Assembly: GCA_913058025.1 (NCBI GenBank)
Contig: CAJXPN010000258.1
Location: 1 to 6,570, forward strand
Source of the DNA: an uncultured Myxococcales bacterium
GTDB taxonomy: Bacteria > Myxococcota_A > Bradymonadia > Bradymonadales > Bradymonadaceae
DNA length: 6,570 nucleotides
Direction: 5' to 3'
Part shown: positions 1 through 6,037 of the stretch, piece after piece
Layout: each line of letters starts with the position of its first letter
Position numbering within the stretch: position 1 is the first letter of the stretch
Position numbers and translations under genes: made by a program
Notes under the pieces: model-generated
What the model was told of the DNA's origin: nothing
What the model saw: the letters and a program-made list of their open reading frames with translations, nothing else
Databases searched by the model: none

Positions 1-49
1 ATCTACACAGAGTAGATCGTCGGCAGCGTCAGATGTGTATAAGAGACAG
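1..49 (+). other. Nextera (Tn5) sequencing adapter, not native DNA
   Basis: Positions 17-49 match the 33-base Nextera Read 1 transposase adapter, ending in the 19-base Tn5 mosaic end (31-49). Positions 1-8 (ATCTACAC) match the end of the i5 flow-cell primer. Positions 9-16 (AGAGTAGA) are the i5 index I recall as S504/N504. The native sequence starts at 50. This is library-preparation residue left in the assembly and should be trimmed. Confidence 0.98.
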
Positions 50-81
50 CTGTGAGCCCTGGATGACGCCGTCATTTTTAT

Positions 82-95
82 TTAAGTGCACTCAA
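82..95. promoter_or_regulatory. Candidate operator palindrome upstream of marR
   Basis: The 8-base perfect palindrome AGTGCACT (85-92) sits in a 14-base imperfect palindrome (TT-x-AGTGCACT-x-AA), next to the only AT-rich patch (about 74-84) before the MarR gene. MarR proteins usually bind palindromes in their own promoter, so this is the best autoregulatory site visible. It is short, no convincing -35/-10 pair was found, and a palindrome of this size can occur by chance. Confidence 0.25.
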
Positions 96-164
96 TCACC
101 GCCCACATACATCTCATGAGCAACGGTCAGCCCAGACGGATGACCCGCCGAAGGGATGTAAACC

Positions 165-644
165 ATGCAACAGAAATACAGAGACGCAGGTCAGATCGCC
201 GAGAACGACGCAGAGGAGCTGCGATCGCAACTACAACTCTTGCTTCGCCACCTCGAATCCTTCGACGATTACGAGACCGCCAACGGGAACCCGCTACCGA
301 ACTCCTACGCCCAGGCGCTCATGGTGCTGCTCGGGTTCCACCACGAGGACACGAGCCCGACGCTCAGCGACCTCGTCGAGCTGCTCAACATCGACAAGTC
401 CAACGTCACGAGGCTGTGCCAACGCATGCGCGACGCGGGGCACATCGACATCGTGCGCGATCAACGCGACCGCCGCGCCAAGCGCATCTCGTTGTCGTCG
501 GAGGGCCTCGCGCTCGCTCAGCACGTCAACGCGTCGAGCGTCGAGCGCTTCGGCACGCTGATCGGCTCGATGCACGACGCCGAGAAGCAGCGCGTCCTGG
601 ACTCGCTCATCCTCCTGAACGAGGTCATCGAGCGCCTCACCTGA
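165..644 (+). CDS. MarR family winged-helix transcriptional regulator
   Basis: This 159-residue protein is close to the usual MarR length (about 140-160). Such regulators act as dimers that bind palindromic operators and release DNA on ligand binding or oxidation. A winged helix-turn-helix is readable: scaffold helix about residues 66-75 (TLSDLVELLN), recognition helix about 77-92 (DKSNVTRLCQRMRDAG), and a wing about 95-112 containing the family's Asp-Arg signature at D102-R103. N- and C-terminal helices (about 15-33 and 120-158) would form the dimer interface. The start at 165 is preceded by AAGGGA (151-156), an 8-base spacing. The GTG/ATG frames around it are shadows. It appears monocistronic, since a strong terminator follows 16 bases after the stop. 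The usual divergent target gene is not visible because the contig begins only 115 native bases upstream. Ligand and targets cannot be inferred. The lone cysteine, C85 in the recognition helix, is a conceivable redox site, but this is only a guess. Confidence 0.93.
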   Translation: MQQKYRDAGQIAENDAEELRSQLQLLLRHLESFDDYETANGNPLPNSYAQALMVLLGFHHEDTSPTLSDLVELLNIDKSNVTRLCQRMRDAGHIDIVRDQRDRRAKRISLSSEGLALAQHVNASSVERFGTLIGSMHDAEKQRVLDSLILLNEVIERLT

Positions 645-660
645 ACGGCGCGCAGACGTT

Positions 661-706
661 GAGAGCCCCGCGGTGGAAATCCACCGCGGGGCTCTCTTGT
701 GTTCTT
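661..706 (+). terminator. Rho-independent terminator after marR
   Basis: A perfect 16-bp inverted repeat (661-676 with 681-696) closes on an AAAT loop and is followed by TTGTGTTCTT. The stem is very GC-rich and the tail is only moderately T-rich. It begins 16 bases after the MarR stop codon. It also lies beyond the 3' end of the opposite-strand genes, but on that strand it lacks a T tract. Confidence 0.9.
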
Positions 707-719
707 GGCCTCGACGGGC

Positions 720-929
720 TCAGATGTGGGCGCCGAACGTCGCGATCATCAGCGCGATCTTGCGCAGCCGCTCACCGAGCCCGAGGGGCGGAGGAGCGGG
801 CACGTCGCGCTCGGCCCGCGAGGCCGCGCGGAGCAGTATGTCGGTCGATGAAGTGTGGAGTGCGCCCGAGCTGGCTATGCGCTGTCTGAGCGCGGCAGCA
901 CGGACGATATCTAGGTCACATTCTCGCAT
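720..929 (-). CDS. Possible small hypothetical protein downstream of clpX
   Basis: This is an open frame of 69 codons from ATG at 929, with a GTG alternative at 959 (79 codons). It ends just before the convergent marR terminator. The product would be mildly basic, with an Ala/Arg-rich first half, a proline stretch (PAPPP) and a C-terminal amphipathic segment (ERLRKIALMIATFGAHI). I recognise no family. The second half has strongly GC-biased third codon positions like the neighbouring genes, which favours coding. The first half does not, and the ribosome binding site is weak (AGG about 10 bases before the ATG). It lies 94 bases beyond the clpX stop on the same strand and could be cotranscribed with it. 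It may be a real small gene, a degraded gene end, or chance. It is the only gene candidate in the 379-base stretch between marR and clpX. Confidence 0.3.
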   Translation of the reverse strand: MRECDLDIVRAAALRQRIASSGALHTSSTDILLRAASRAERDVPAPPPLGLGERLRKIALMIATFGAHI

Positions 930-1023
930 TGTCTTCACACCTGAACTGTTCAACGGCACACACCCGACACGACCTTATTGTGTGCACGCATCATCCCGAA
1001 AGCAAATCGCGACACGATCATCT

Positions 1024-2292
1024 TCATGCGGTCTGCTTCTCGTACACCAGGATGGGCTTCTCGTGGTTGAGCACGACCTCCTCGGTGATGATGCACTCGC
1101 GCACGTTATCGAGGCCGGGGAGCTCGTACATGATATCGAGCATGACCTCCTCGAGGATCGCGCGCAGTCCGCGGGCGCCGGTGCGGCGCTCGATCGACTT
1201 GCGCACCACCGCGAGCATCGCCTCCTGGTGGAAGCGAAGCTTCACGCCCTCCATCTCGAAGAGCTTCTGGTACTGCTTGATGAGGCTGTTCTTGGGCATC
1301 CAGAGGATGTCCATGAGCATGGACTCGTCGGGGTCGTCGAACGTGACCATGACAGGGAAGCGGCCCACGAACTCGGGGATGAGCCCGAACTTGGTGAGGT
1401 CCTCGGGGCGAGCATGCTTGAGCAGCGCGTTGGTCACGTCCAGCTTCTGGAACATGTCCGCGCCGAAGCCCATCTGGGACTCGCCCACGCGGCGACCGAC
1501 CACCTCCTTGAGGCCCTGGAACGAGCCCGAGCAGATGAACAGGATGTTCGTCGTGTCGACCTGGATGAGCTCCTGCTGGGGGCGGTTGCGCGAGCCATCC
1601 GGAGTGATCATCACCTGGGACGACTCCACCATCTTGAGCAGCGCCTGCTGGACGCCCTCGCCGCCCACGTCACGCGTGGAGGATGGAGAGTCGCCGCGGC
1701 GGCTGACCTTGTCGATCTCGTCGATGACCACGATCCCGCGGCTCGCGCGCTCGACGTCACGGTCGGCGGCGAGCCAGAGGTTCTTGATGACGTTCTCGAC
1801 GTCCTCACCCACGTAGCCGGCCTCGGTCAGGCTCGTCGCGTCCGCGATCGTGAAGGGCACGTCGAGCTTGCGCGCGAGCGTCTGCGCCATGAGCGTCTTG
1901 CCCGAGCCCGTGGGGCCGATGAGCAGGATGTTGCCCTTGGTGAGCTCGACGTCCTCGTCCTCGGCGAATTCGATCCCGAGCCGCTCGACGATCTCGTCGG
2001 CCTGGATGCGCTTGTAGTGGTTGTACACTGCGACGCTGAGCGCGCGCTTGGCGCGCTCCTGACCCACGACGTGCTCGTCGAGGTAGGACTTGATCATCCG
2101 CGGGCGCATCTCCTCGAGGCGCTTGCTGCGCTCGGGCTCGGCCTGCCTGTCCTCGTCGATGATCTCGCGACACAGCGAGACGCACTCGTCACAGATGTAG
2201 ACGCTGGGTCCCGCGATGAGCTTGCGCACGTCGCGCGCCTCCTTCCCACAGAAGGAGCACCGGACCTTGCTGTTCGAGTCGGTCGTCTTCAT
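1024..2292 (-). CDS. clpX: ClpX, ATP-dependent unfoldase subunit of the Clp protease
   Basis: ClpX is a hexameric cytoplasmic AAA+ unfoldase that recognises tagged substrates such as ssrA-tagged proteins and threads them into ClpP. The product has 422 residues (E. coli 424). The N-terminal zinc-binding domain has C12-x2-C15 and C34-x2-C37. The AAA+ core shows Walker A GPTGSGKT (126-133), pore loop GYVG (159-162), Walker B ending VVIDE (188-192), the box VII arginine at R311 (PEFVGR) and sensor II GAR (372-374). A longer frame opens at 2469, but homology starts at MKTTDSNSK, so the ATG at 2290-2292 is the start. Its upstream region has only AAGG about 12 bases away or a weak GACGGG. Two functional loops differ from E. 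coli: the substrate-recognition RKH loop reads RNR (235-237), and the ClpP-docking IGF tripeptide reads MGF (274-276) in a loop about one residue shorter. The gene stands alone: neither tig nor clpP is upstream, where a divergent lipoprotein gene lies instead. It is intact, and could be the housekeeping ClpX or a divergent second copy. Confidence 0.97.
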   Translation of the reverse strand: MKTTDSNSKVRCSFCGKEARDVRKLIAGPSVYICDECVSLCREIIDEDRQAEPERSKRLEEMRPRMIKSYLDEHVVGQERAKRALSVAVYNHYKRIQADEIVERLGIEFAEDEDVELTKGNILLIGPTGSGKTLMAQTLARKLDVPFTIADATSLTEAGYVGEDVENVIKNLWLAADRDVERASRGIVVIDEIDKVSRRGDSPSSTRDVGGEGVQQALLKMVESSQVMITPDGSRNRPQQELIQVDTTNILFICSGSFQGLKEVVGRRVGESQMGFGADMFQKLDVTNALLKHARPEDLTKFGLIPEFVGRFPVMVTFDDPDESMLMDILWMPKNSLIKQYQKLFEMEGVKLRFHQEAMLAVVRKSIERRTGARGLRAILEEVMLDIMYELPGLDNVRECIITEEVVLNHEKPILVYEKQTA

Positions 2293-2469
2293 AACCCGTC
2301 TTGACCTTCGCGATCGTGTTCGTTCGTACAGGGACGCGAGGCGGTCGTCTCCGCCGCGCCTCCCTCCAACGCGCCACCCCATCGGTTTCATCCCGAGGCG
2401 CGACGCGTTGTCCTTCTCCCACACCTGCGCGCCCTCGCGCAAGCTCTGGCGGACCACCCTCGCTCGCAC

Positions 2470-2475
2470 TATGAT
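2470..2475 (+). promoter_or_regulatory. Weak -10-like hexamer upstream of the PEGA lipoprotein
   Basis: TATGAT matches the sigma-70 -10 consensus at five of six positions and lies 57 bases before the lipoprotein start. No good -35 box sits 16-18 bases upstream, so this is only the best candidate in the 239-base divergent region shared with clpX. No clear promoter could be read for clpX on the other strand. Confidence 0.22.
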
Positions 2476-2531
2476 GTTCTCCCTAAGGCGCCCCCTCGCG
2501 ACGCCCCACCACGCCCGGAGACCTCACCCCC

Positions 2532-2963
2532 ATGAGCCCTCGCCACCTCGCCACGCTCACCCTCTCGATGTGCATCCTCACCGCGGGGTGCGTCTCCGAG
2601 ACCGCCATCTACACCCGCCCCGGCGGCGCCGACGTCGTCCTTCTAAACCGCGGGCGCGCGCTCGGGAAGACCCCGATCCTGCTGCGCGATCAGCTCTGGG
2701 TCTTCACGCGCCACGACCTCGAGTTCACGAAGAAGGGCTACCTCCCGGCGCAGATCTCGCTCGAGCCCAACGCTCGCCCGCTCAACATCACGTTCTGCGC
2801 CATCTGCTCGGTGGCAACGTGGCCCGTGTGGCCCATGGTGCTCCTGGCCGACTTCGAGCGCCCGAAGTACGTCGTGACCATGCAACCCAACCCGAGCAGC
2901 TTCGAGAGCGCGGCGCCCGCCCTCTCGCCGGCGCCCAGAGTGACCTTCGCGGCCGCCCCTTAG
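2532..2963 (+). CDS. Small lipoprotein with PEGA-like domain
   Basis: This 143-residue protein has a lipoprotein signal peptide with lipobox L-T-A-G-C (lipidated Cys 20), so it should be anchored in a membrane facing the periplasm or surface. Residues about 23-78 resemble the PEGA domain: a beta-rich segment with PGGADVVL, then LGKTP, then a 'F-T-K-K-G-Y' turn (65-70). PEGA domains are small extracytoplasmic beta modules common in surface proteins of Myxococcota and relatives, with no catalytic role. A hydrophobic, Trp- and Cys-containing stretch follows (about 86-106), perhaps a membrane-contacting hairpin. The Pro/Ala/Ser-rich tail (about 119-143) looks disordered. The start at 2532 has GGAG at 2517-2520, 11 bases upstream. 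It is divergent from clpX and has its own terminator, so it is probably monocistronic. The precise function is unknown. The lipobox is firm; the PEGA assignment is by pattern. Confidence 0.82.
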   Translation: MSPRHLATLTLSMCILTAGCVSETAIYTRPGGADVVLLNRGRALGKTPILLRDQLWVFTRHDLEFTKKGYLPAQISLEPNARPLNITFCAICSVATWPVWPMVLLADFERPKYVVTMQPNPSSFESAAPALSPAPRVTFAAAP

Positions 2964-2977
2964 AGGCGGCCTCTCTT
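2951..2977 (+). terminator. Compact terminator overlapping the lipoprotein stop codon
   Basis: GGCCGCC (2951-2957) pairs with GGCGGCC (2965-2971) around a 7-base loop that contains the TAG stop (2961-2963). TCTCTT follows. The hairpin is therefore built from the last codons of the gene. An alternative 5-bp stem (2962-2966 with 2970-2974) is also possible. Confidence 0.65.
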
Positions 2978-3050
2978 GCAATACATGAGCCCTCTGTGGT
3001 TTCTTATTGACCTGTCGAACCGTGCAGTTCCACGCCCTGCGTGACATCTG

Positions 3051-3059
3051 CCCCCCCCC
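3051..3059 (+). repeat. Run of nine C upstream of the vWA lipoprotein gene
   Basis: A (C)9 homopolymer lies 18 bases before the start codon at 3078, in the untranslated leader. Runs of this length are prone to polymerase slippage and sequencing length errors. Being outside the reading frame, any length change would alter leader or promoter spacing rather than the protein. Confidence 0.9.
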
Positions 3060-3077
3060 TCTCCATTTGGCGAAGAC

Positions 3078-5480
3078 ATGACCTCACGACACCTGCTTCG
3101 GCTACTCCTCGCGGGCCTCCTGGCGACCACGCTCGGCGCCTCCGCGTGCACCGGCGACCCCAGCGGTGAAAACAACGACACCGACTCGGGCAACGTCGAT
3201 GGAGACGACACCGGCGAGACGCCAGACACCGGCGACTTCAAGACCTGCGCGGACGGCACCATCGTCGCCGCGGACGCCACGTGCACCAAGACGTGCCTGA
3301 GCGGCGCGACGGTGGACGAGGGCGCCGAGTGCGTGAAGACGTGCCTGGACGGCTCCGAGATCCCCGAGGACGCGCAGTGCCTCAAGGACTGCGACGATGG
3401 CACGCCAGTGCCCGAGGACGAGACCTGCGGCGTGGAGATGCAGACGTGCCCGGACGGGAGCATGATCCCAGTGGATCAGACCTGCCCGGTGGACATGCCC
3501 GACGCCGGCCTCGACGCGCAGGAAGAGATGGACATGGGCCCGGAGCTGCGAGACTGCTCTGGGGGCGTGCAGGTGGTCGTGGGGACGCAGTGCCCCGAGG
3601 AGGTCGACACCGACTTCGACGGCATCCCCGACGTCGACGAGGCGCTCCTTTGCACCGACCCCCTCAACAACGACTCCGACGAGGACGGCCTCGGTGACCT
3701 CGCCGAGCTCCAGGGTGGCACCGACCCCTGCGACCCCGACTCCGACGGCGACGGCCTCGACGACGTCGACGAGCTCTACTTCGGCTTCGACCCCAACGAC
3801 TCCGACTCCCAGGACGACGGCATCCGCGACGGCGACCGCTTCATCGTCGCCGCCTGCGAGGACCCCGAGGCCGAGGCCGTCGTCTACTCGAAGTCCAACG
3901 AGGGCGACTGGCTCATCGCCTTGCCCGCCACGTTCGGCAACTACGCCGTCCTCAACATCACCAACTCTCCCCCCTACCCCACCGCGACAGGCGTCTACGA
4001 CGACCCCGTCAACGAGGTCGCCGCCTTCGTACTCTCCGAGCCCAAGACCGGCAACCGCGACGCGATCTCTCAGCTGTTGACCTACTACAACAAGATCGAC
4101 GGCGTGGGGAACATCGACCAGGACCTGACCGAGGGCGTCTTCACCACGCACGACGGCTTCGAGGCCGCCCCCGGCACCTACGAGATCACCGTCAGCGCCC
4201 AGACCAACGTGCGCGACGTGCGAAACAGGATGCTCTTCGCCCTGGCCAACGGCTTCAACGCCGCCGACGTCACCGGCCTCCCCGCCGCCGCGGGCAACAA
4301 CTACTCGCGCTACTATGTGAGAGTGTCGGTGATCGAGCGCGAGGATCGCTTCATCACCTCGTTCGCGGTGACGCCTCAGCAGCTCTTCGAGCAGCGTGAC
4401 TCGGTCAAGTTCCGCATGTCCGACCTCACCAACACCACCAACGTCGCCCAGGCCGGTGACGGCAACGAGCTCACCTGCCACCCCTTCCCCGCCTCCACGC
4501 AGATCCCCAAGGCCGACTTCTACTGGGTCCTCGACCAGTCCGGTTCCATGGACCCGTACTTCGTGTCGATCCAGAGCTTCGCGAACGACTTCTACACGCG
4601 CCTGCTCAACTCGGCGCTCGACTTCCGCCTCGGCGTCACCCCCATGGAGAAGGACTTCGGCGGCAAGCTGCGCGCGCCCAACCCCGGCTGGCACGACGAC
4701 CCTCAGACGTTCACGAACGAGATCCAGGAGTACGTCATCGACTGCACGTCGAACGTCCCCTCCTGCTCGGGCGGCACCGAGCATGGCCTCTACTCGGCGC
4801 GCGCCGGCGTGGAGTACATGCGCCTGGCGAGCACGCCACAGGCCGTGCGCATCCGCCCCGACGCACAGCTCGCCACGATCCTGATCAGCGACGAGCAGGA
4901 CCAGTCGCTCAAGAACGGCAACGACCCTGGCGGCTCCTCGGTCGGGCGCACCCAGCTGCTCAACAACTACAAGAACTTCTTCACCAACAACCCGGTCGTC
5001 TTCGCGATCGTGAGCCAGACGGGCTGCGGCGAGCAGGCCAACGGATACCGCGACGTGGCGCTGGCCTCGGGCGGCGCCGTCGCCGACCTGTGCCCCGCCG
5101 AGGACAACCCGGCCGTGCTCCAGTCGACGATCGAGCAGATCATCGAGATCGTGGCGGGCCGCGCGTCGACGTTCAGGCTTCCCGAGACGCCGATCTCATC
5201 GACGCTGCGCGTCTACCGCGCCAACACCGACGGGGTGACCGAGCAGTGGGTCCCCCGCAGCCGCTCCGATGGCTTCGACTACTTCCCCCAGTCCAACTCC
5301 ATCGCCTTCTTCGGCTCCTACCGACCCAAGTCCGGCGGCGAGACCTGCACCTCCAACGCCGTCTGCGGTGAGGGCGGCCTCTGCGAGCAGGGCAAGTGCA
5401 AGTTCCCCGTCCAGATCGCCGTCCACTACGAGACCTTCCTCGACAAGACCAAGACTCCCCCCACCCCTCCCGCTCCCTGA
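3078..5480 (+). CDS. Large surface lipoprotein: Cys repeats, TSP3 repeats, vWA domain
   Basis: The 800-residue exported protein starts with a signal peptide ending A-S-A-C (probable lipidated Cys 24), then an Asp/Thr/Gly-rich linker (25-54). Six C-X11-C units follow (57-172). Thrombospondin type 3-like calcium-binding repeats of the form D-x-D-x-D-G-[IL] span 177-255. Residues about 256-465 form a domain I do not recognise. The vWA domain (about 478-697) has MIDAS residues DQSGS (486-490), probable T567 (GGTEHG) and D605 (ILISDE), with likely disulphide pairs C556/C563 and C650/C672. A beta-rich segment (about 698-750) leads to a four-Cys module (C757, C763, C769, C774) and a Pro/Thr-rich tail. 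The intact MIDAS suggests metal-dependent ligand or adhesive binding. The substrate is unknown and no enzyme motif is visible. The ATG at 3078 begins the signal peptide, with a weak GAAG (3072-3075) only 2 bases before it. The gene has its own terminator and two partial relatives downstream. Confidence 0.93.
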   Translation: MTSRHLLRLLLAGLLATTLGASACTGDPSGENNDTDSGNVDGDDTGETPDTGDFKTCADGTIVAADATCTKTCLSGATVDEGAECVKTCLDGSEIPEDAQCLKDCDDGTPVPEDETCGVEMQTCPDGSMIPVDQTCPVDMPDAGLDAQEEMDMGPELRDCSGGVQVVVGTQCPEEVDTDFDGIPDVDEALLCTDPLNNDSDEDGLGDLAELQGGTDPCDPDSDGDGLDDVDELYFGFDPNDSDSQDDGIRDGDRFIVAACEDPEAEAVVYSKSNEGDWLIALPATFGNYAVLNITNSPPYPTATGVYDDPVNEVAAFVLSEPKTGNRDAISQLLTYYNKIDGVGNIDQDLTEGVFTTHDGFEAAPGTYEITVSAQTNVRDVRNRMLFALANGFNAADVTGLPAAAGNNYSRYYVRVSVIEREDRFITSFAVTPQQLFEQRDSVKFRMSDLTNTTNVAQAGDGNELTCHPFPASTQIPKADFYWVLDQSGSMDPYFVSIQSFANDFYTRLLNSALDFRLGVTPMEKDFGGKLRAPNPGWHDDPQTFTNEIQEYVIDCTSNVPSCSGGTEHGLYSARAGVEYMRLASTPQAVRIRPDAQLATILISDEQDQSLKNGNDPGGSSVGRTQLLNNYKNFFTNNPVVFAIVSQTGCGEQANGYRDVALASGGAVADLCPAEDNPAVLQSTIEQIIEIVAGRASTFRLPETPISSTLRVYRANTDGVTEQWVPRSRSDGFDYFPQSNSIAFFGSYRPKSGGETCTSNAVCGEGGLCEQGKCKFPVQIAVHYETFLDKTKTPPTPPAP
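3240..3593 (+). repeat. Six C-X11-C repeats within the vWA lipoprotein
   Basis: Cysteines fall at residues 57/69, 73/85, 89/101, 105/117, 124/136 and 160/172, always exactly 12 apart. The first four units follow each other at a strict 16-residue period (C-X11-C-X3). The consensus is roughly T-C-x-D-G-x-x-[IV]-P-x-D-x-x-C. The last two units are separated by longer, acidic spacers. Regular pairing suggests one disulphide per unit, forming a stiff stalk. The truncated relative at 6203 carries the same units. Confidence 0.92.
3606..3842 (+). repeat. Thrombospondin type 3-like calcium-binding repeats
   Basis: Residues 177-255 of the lipoprotein contain four Asp-rich turns: DTDFDGIPD, DSDEDGLGD, DSDGDGLDD and DSDSQDDGIRD. 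These match the thrombospondin type 3 pattern in which Asp side chains bind calcium. The intervening TDP and FDPN motifs are also typical. The array ends at the start of the unrecognised middle domain. Confidence 0.88.
4467..4522 (+). repeat. 56-base direct repeat, copy 1 (in the vWA gene)
   Basis: This segment encodes ELTCHPFPASTQIPKADF plus the first two bases of the next codon, just before the MIDAS motif. It matches 5765-5820 at 55 of 56 bases by direct comparison. The single difference is A to G, changing Lys to Arg. Confidence 0.95.
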
Positions 5481-5521
5481 ACCGGGCGCGATGAGCGGCA
5501 CATGAGGCGCGACAGCGCGGC

Positions 5522-5566
5522 GACGGCGGCCTCTCCTCATGGAGAGGCCGCCGTCTCTCGTTCTTG
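5522..5566 (+). terminator. Rho-independent terminator after the vWA lipoprotein gene
   Basis: A perfect 15-bp stem (5522-5536 with 5541-5555) closes on a TCAT loop and is followed by TCTCGTTCTTG. It lies 41 bases after the stop codon. Like the marR terminator it has a very GC-rich stem, a 4-base loop and a tail containing GTTCTTG. Confidence 0.9.
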
Positions 5567-5629
5567 CCGAGCATGTGCTACGTCATCAACCACTTGCATA
5601 CCGAACAGGTGTTACCGGCTTTGACCGAG

Positions 5630-5634
5630 GGAGG
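5630..5634 (+). promoter_or_regulatory. Strong Shine-Dalgarno site for the broken lipoprotein
   Basis: GGAGG lies 5 bases before the ATG at 5640, inside a longer purine-rich run (5627-5638). It is the best ribosome binding site in the window, although the reading frame it serves stops after 22 codons. This supports the ATG at 5640 as the original start of a once-functional gene. Confidence 0.8.
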
Positions 5635-5639
5635 AGAAC

Positions 5640-5978
5640 ATGAACCACAAGGTCACCGCGGCGCTGGTGTGCCTTTCCCTCCTCGTCGCCTGCACGTCGG
5701 ACACATGAGCGCCCCCACGACGATCGACGTGCGCGACGACGGGCTCCAGGTCAGCGACACCAAAGAGCTCACCTGCCACCCCTTCCCCGCCTCCACGCAG
5801 ATCCCCAGGGCCGACTTCTAATGGGTCCTCGACCAGTCTGAATCCATGGACACGTACCTGGAGGACCTGAAGCTCGCCTCGAGCGGCATCATCGCGAGAC
5901 TCATCGACTCGGCGCTCGACTTCCCCGCCTCGGCATCACCCCATGGAGGCTGACCTGGCTGGGAGGCTGCGCGCGCCT
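5640..5978 (+). pseudogene. Decayed vWA lipoprotein, relative of the upstream gene
   Basis: The ATG at 5640 opens a clear lipoprotein signal peptide with lipobox L-V-A-C and stops at TGA (5706-5708) after 22 residues. The homologous body continues in another frame: from about 5709 it reads into a segment matching residues 464-516 of the large lipoprotein. This body is interrupted by TAA (5819-5821), where the relative has TAC (Tyr 482). The MIDAS motif then reads DQSES instead of DQSGS. Near 5923-5942 a net one-base insertion (two added C, one lost C) moves homology to a third frame, where MEADLAGRLRAP (5943-5978) matches MEKDFGGKLRAP (523-534). Weak similarity (PQT and a few more residues) may run to about 6037. 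Three lesions make a functional protein implausible. The Cys and TSP3 repeats are absent and the signal peptide differs, so the ancestor was either a short vWA lipoprotein or an internally deleted copy. Confidence 0.88.
5765..5820 (+). repeat. 56-base direct repeat, copy 2 (in the pseudogene)
   Basis: This copy matches 4467-4522 at 55 of 56 bases, including nearly all silent positions. The block ends one base before the change that creates the TAA stop. Flanking sequence is clearly more diverged, apart from a second matching patch over ACTCGGCGCTCGACTTCC. Confidence 0.95.
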
Positions 5979-6037
5979 GGCCCCCCTCCACAGACAGAAA
6001 CCGACGCTGAACTGATCGAGTCCTCGCCGTACGCCAT

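Noticed and set aside
942..952. TGAAC-T-GTTCA palindrome, compared with SOS-box-like GAAC...GTTC sites
   Set aside because: The single-base spacer does not match known LexA box spacings, and no start codon of a convincing gene lies next to it.
956..985. 7-bp inverted repeat (GCACACA / TGTGTGC) just beyond the clpX stop
   Set aside because: It was considered as the clpX terminator, but it has a 16-base loop and no T tract on the minus strand, so it is too weak to call.
673..2304. 543-codon plus-strand frame covering clpX
   Set aside because: It is antisense to an intact clpX and runs through the marR terminator. The product is His/Leu/Asp/Glu/Ala-rich without any recognisable domain.
2293..2469. 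N-terminal extension of clpX to the ATG at 2469
   Set aside because: The 59 extra residues are Arg/Gly-rich with no ClpX homology. The family start with the zinc-binding domain fits the ATG at 2290-2292 and the usual length.
3007..3012. TTGACC as a -35 box for the vWA lipoprotein gene
   Set aside because: No -10-like hexamer occurs 16-18 bases downstream; the region there is GC-rich.
3102..4784. 560-codon open frame on the minus strand, opposite the vWA lipoprotein gene
   Set aside because: It is a shadow of a highly GC-biased gene: its product is a low-complexity Val/Gly/Glu/Ala/Arg mixture without domains, while the plus strand gives clear TSP3 and vWA motifs.
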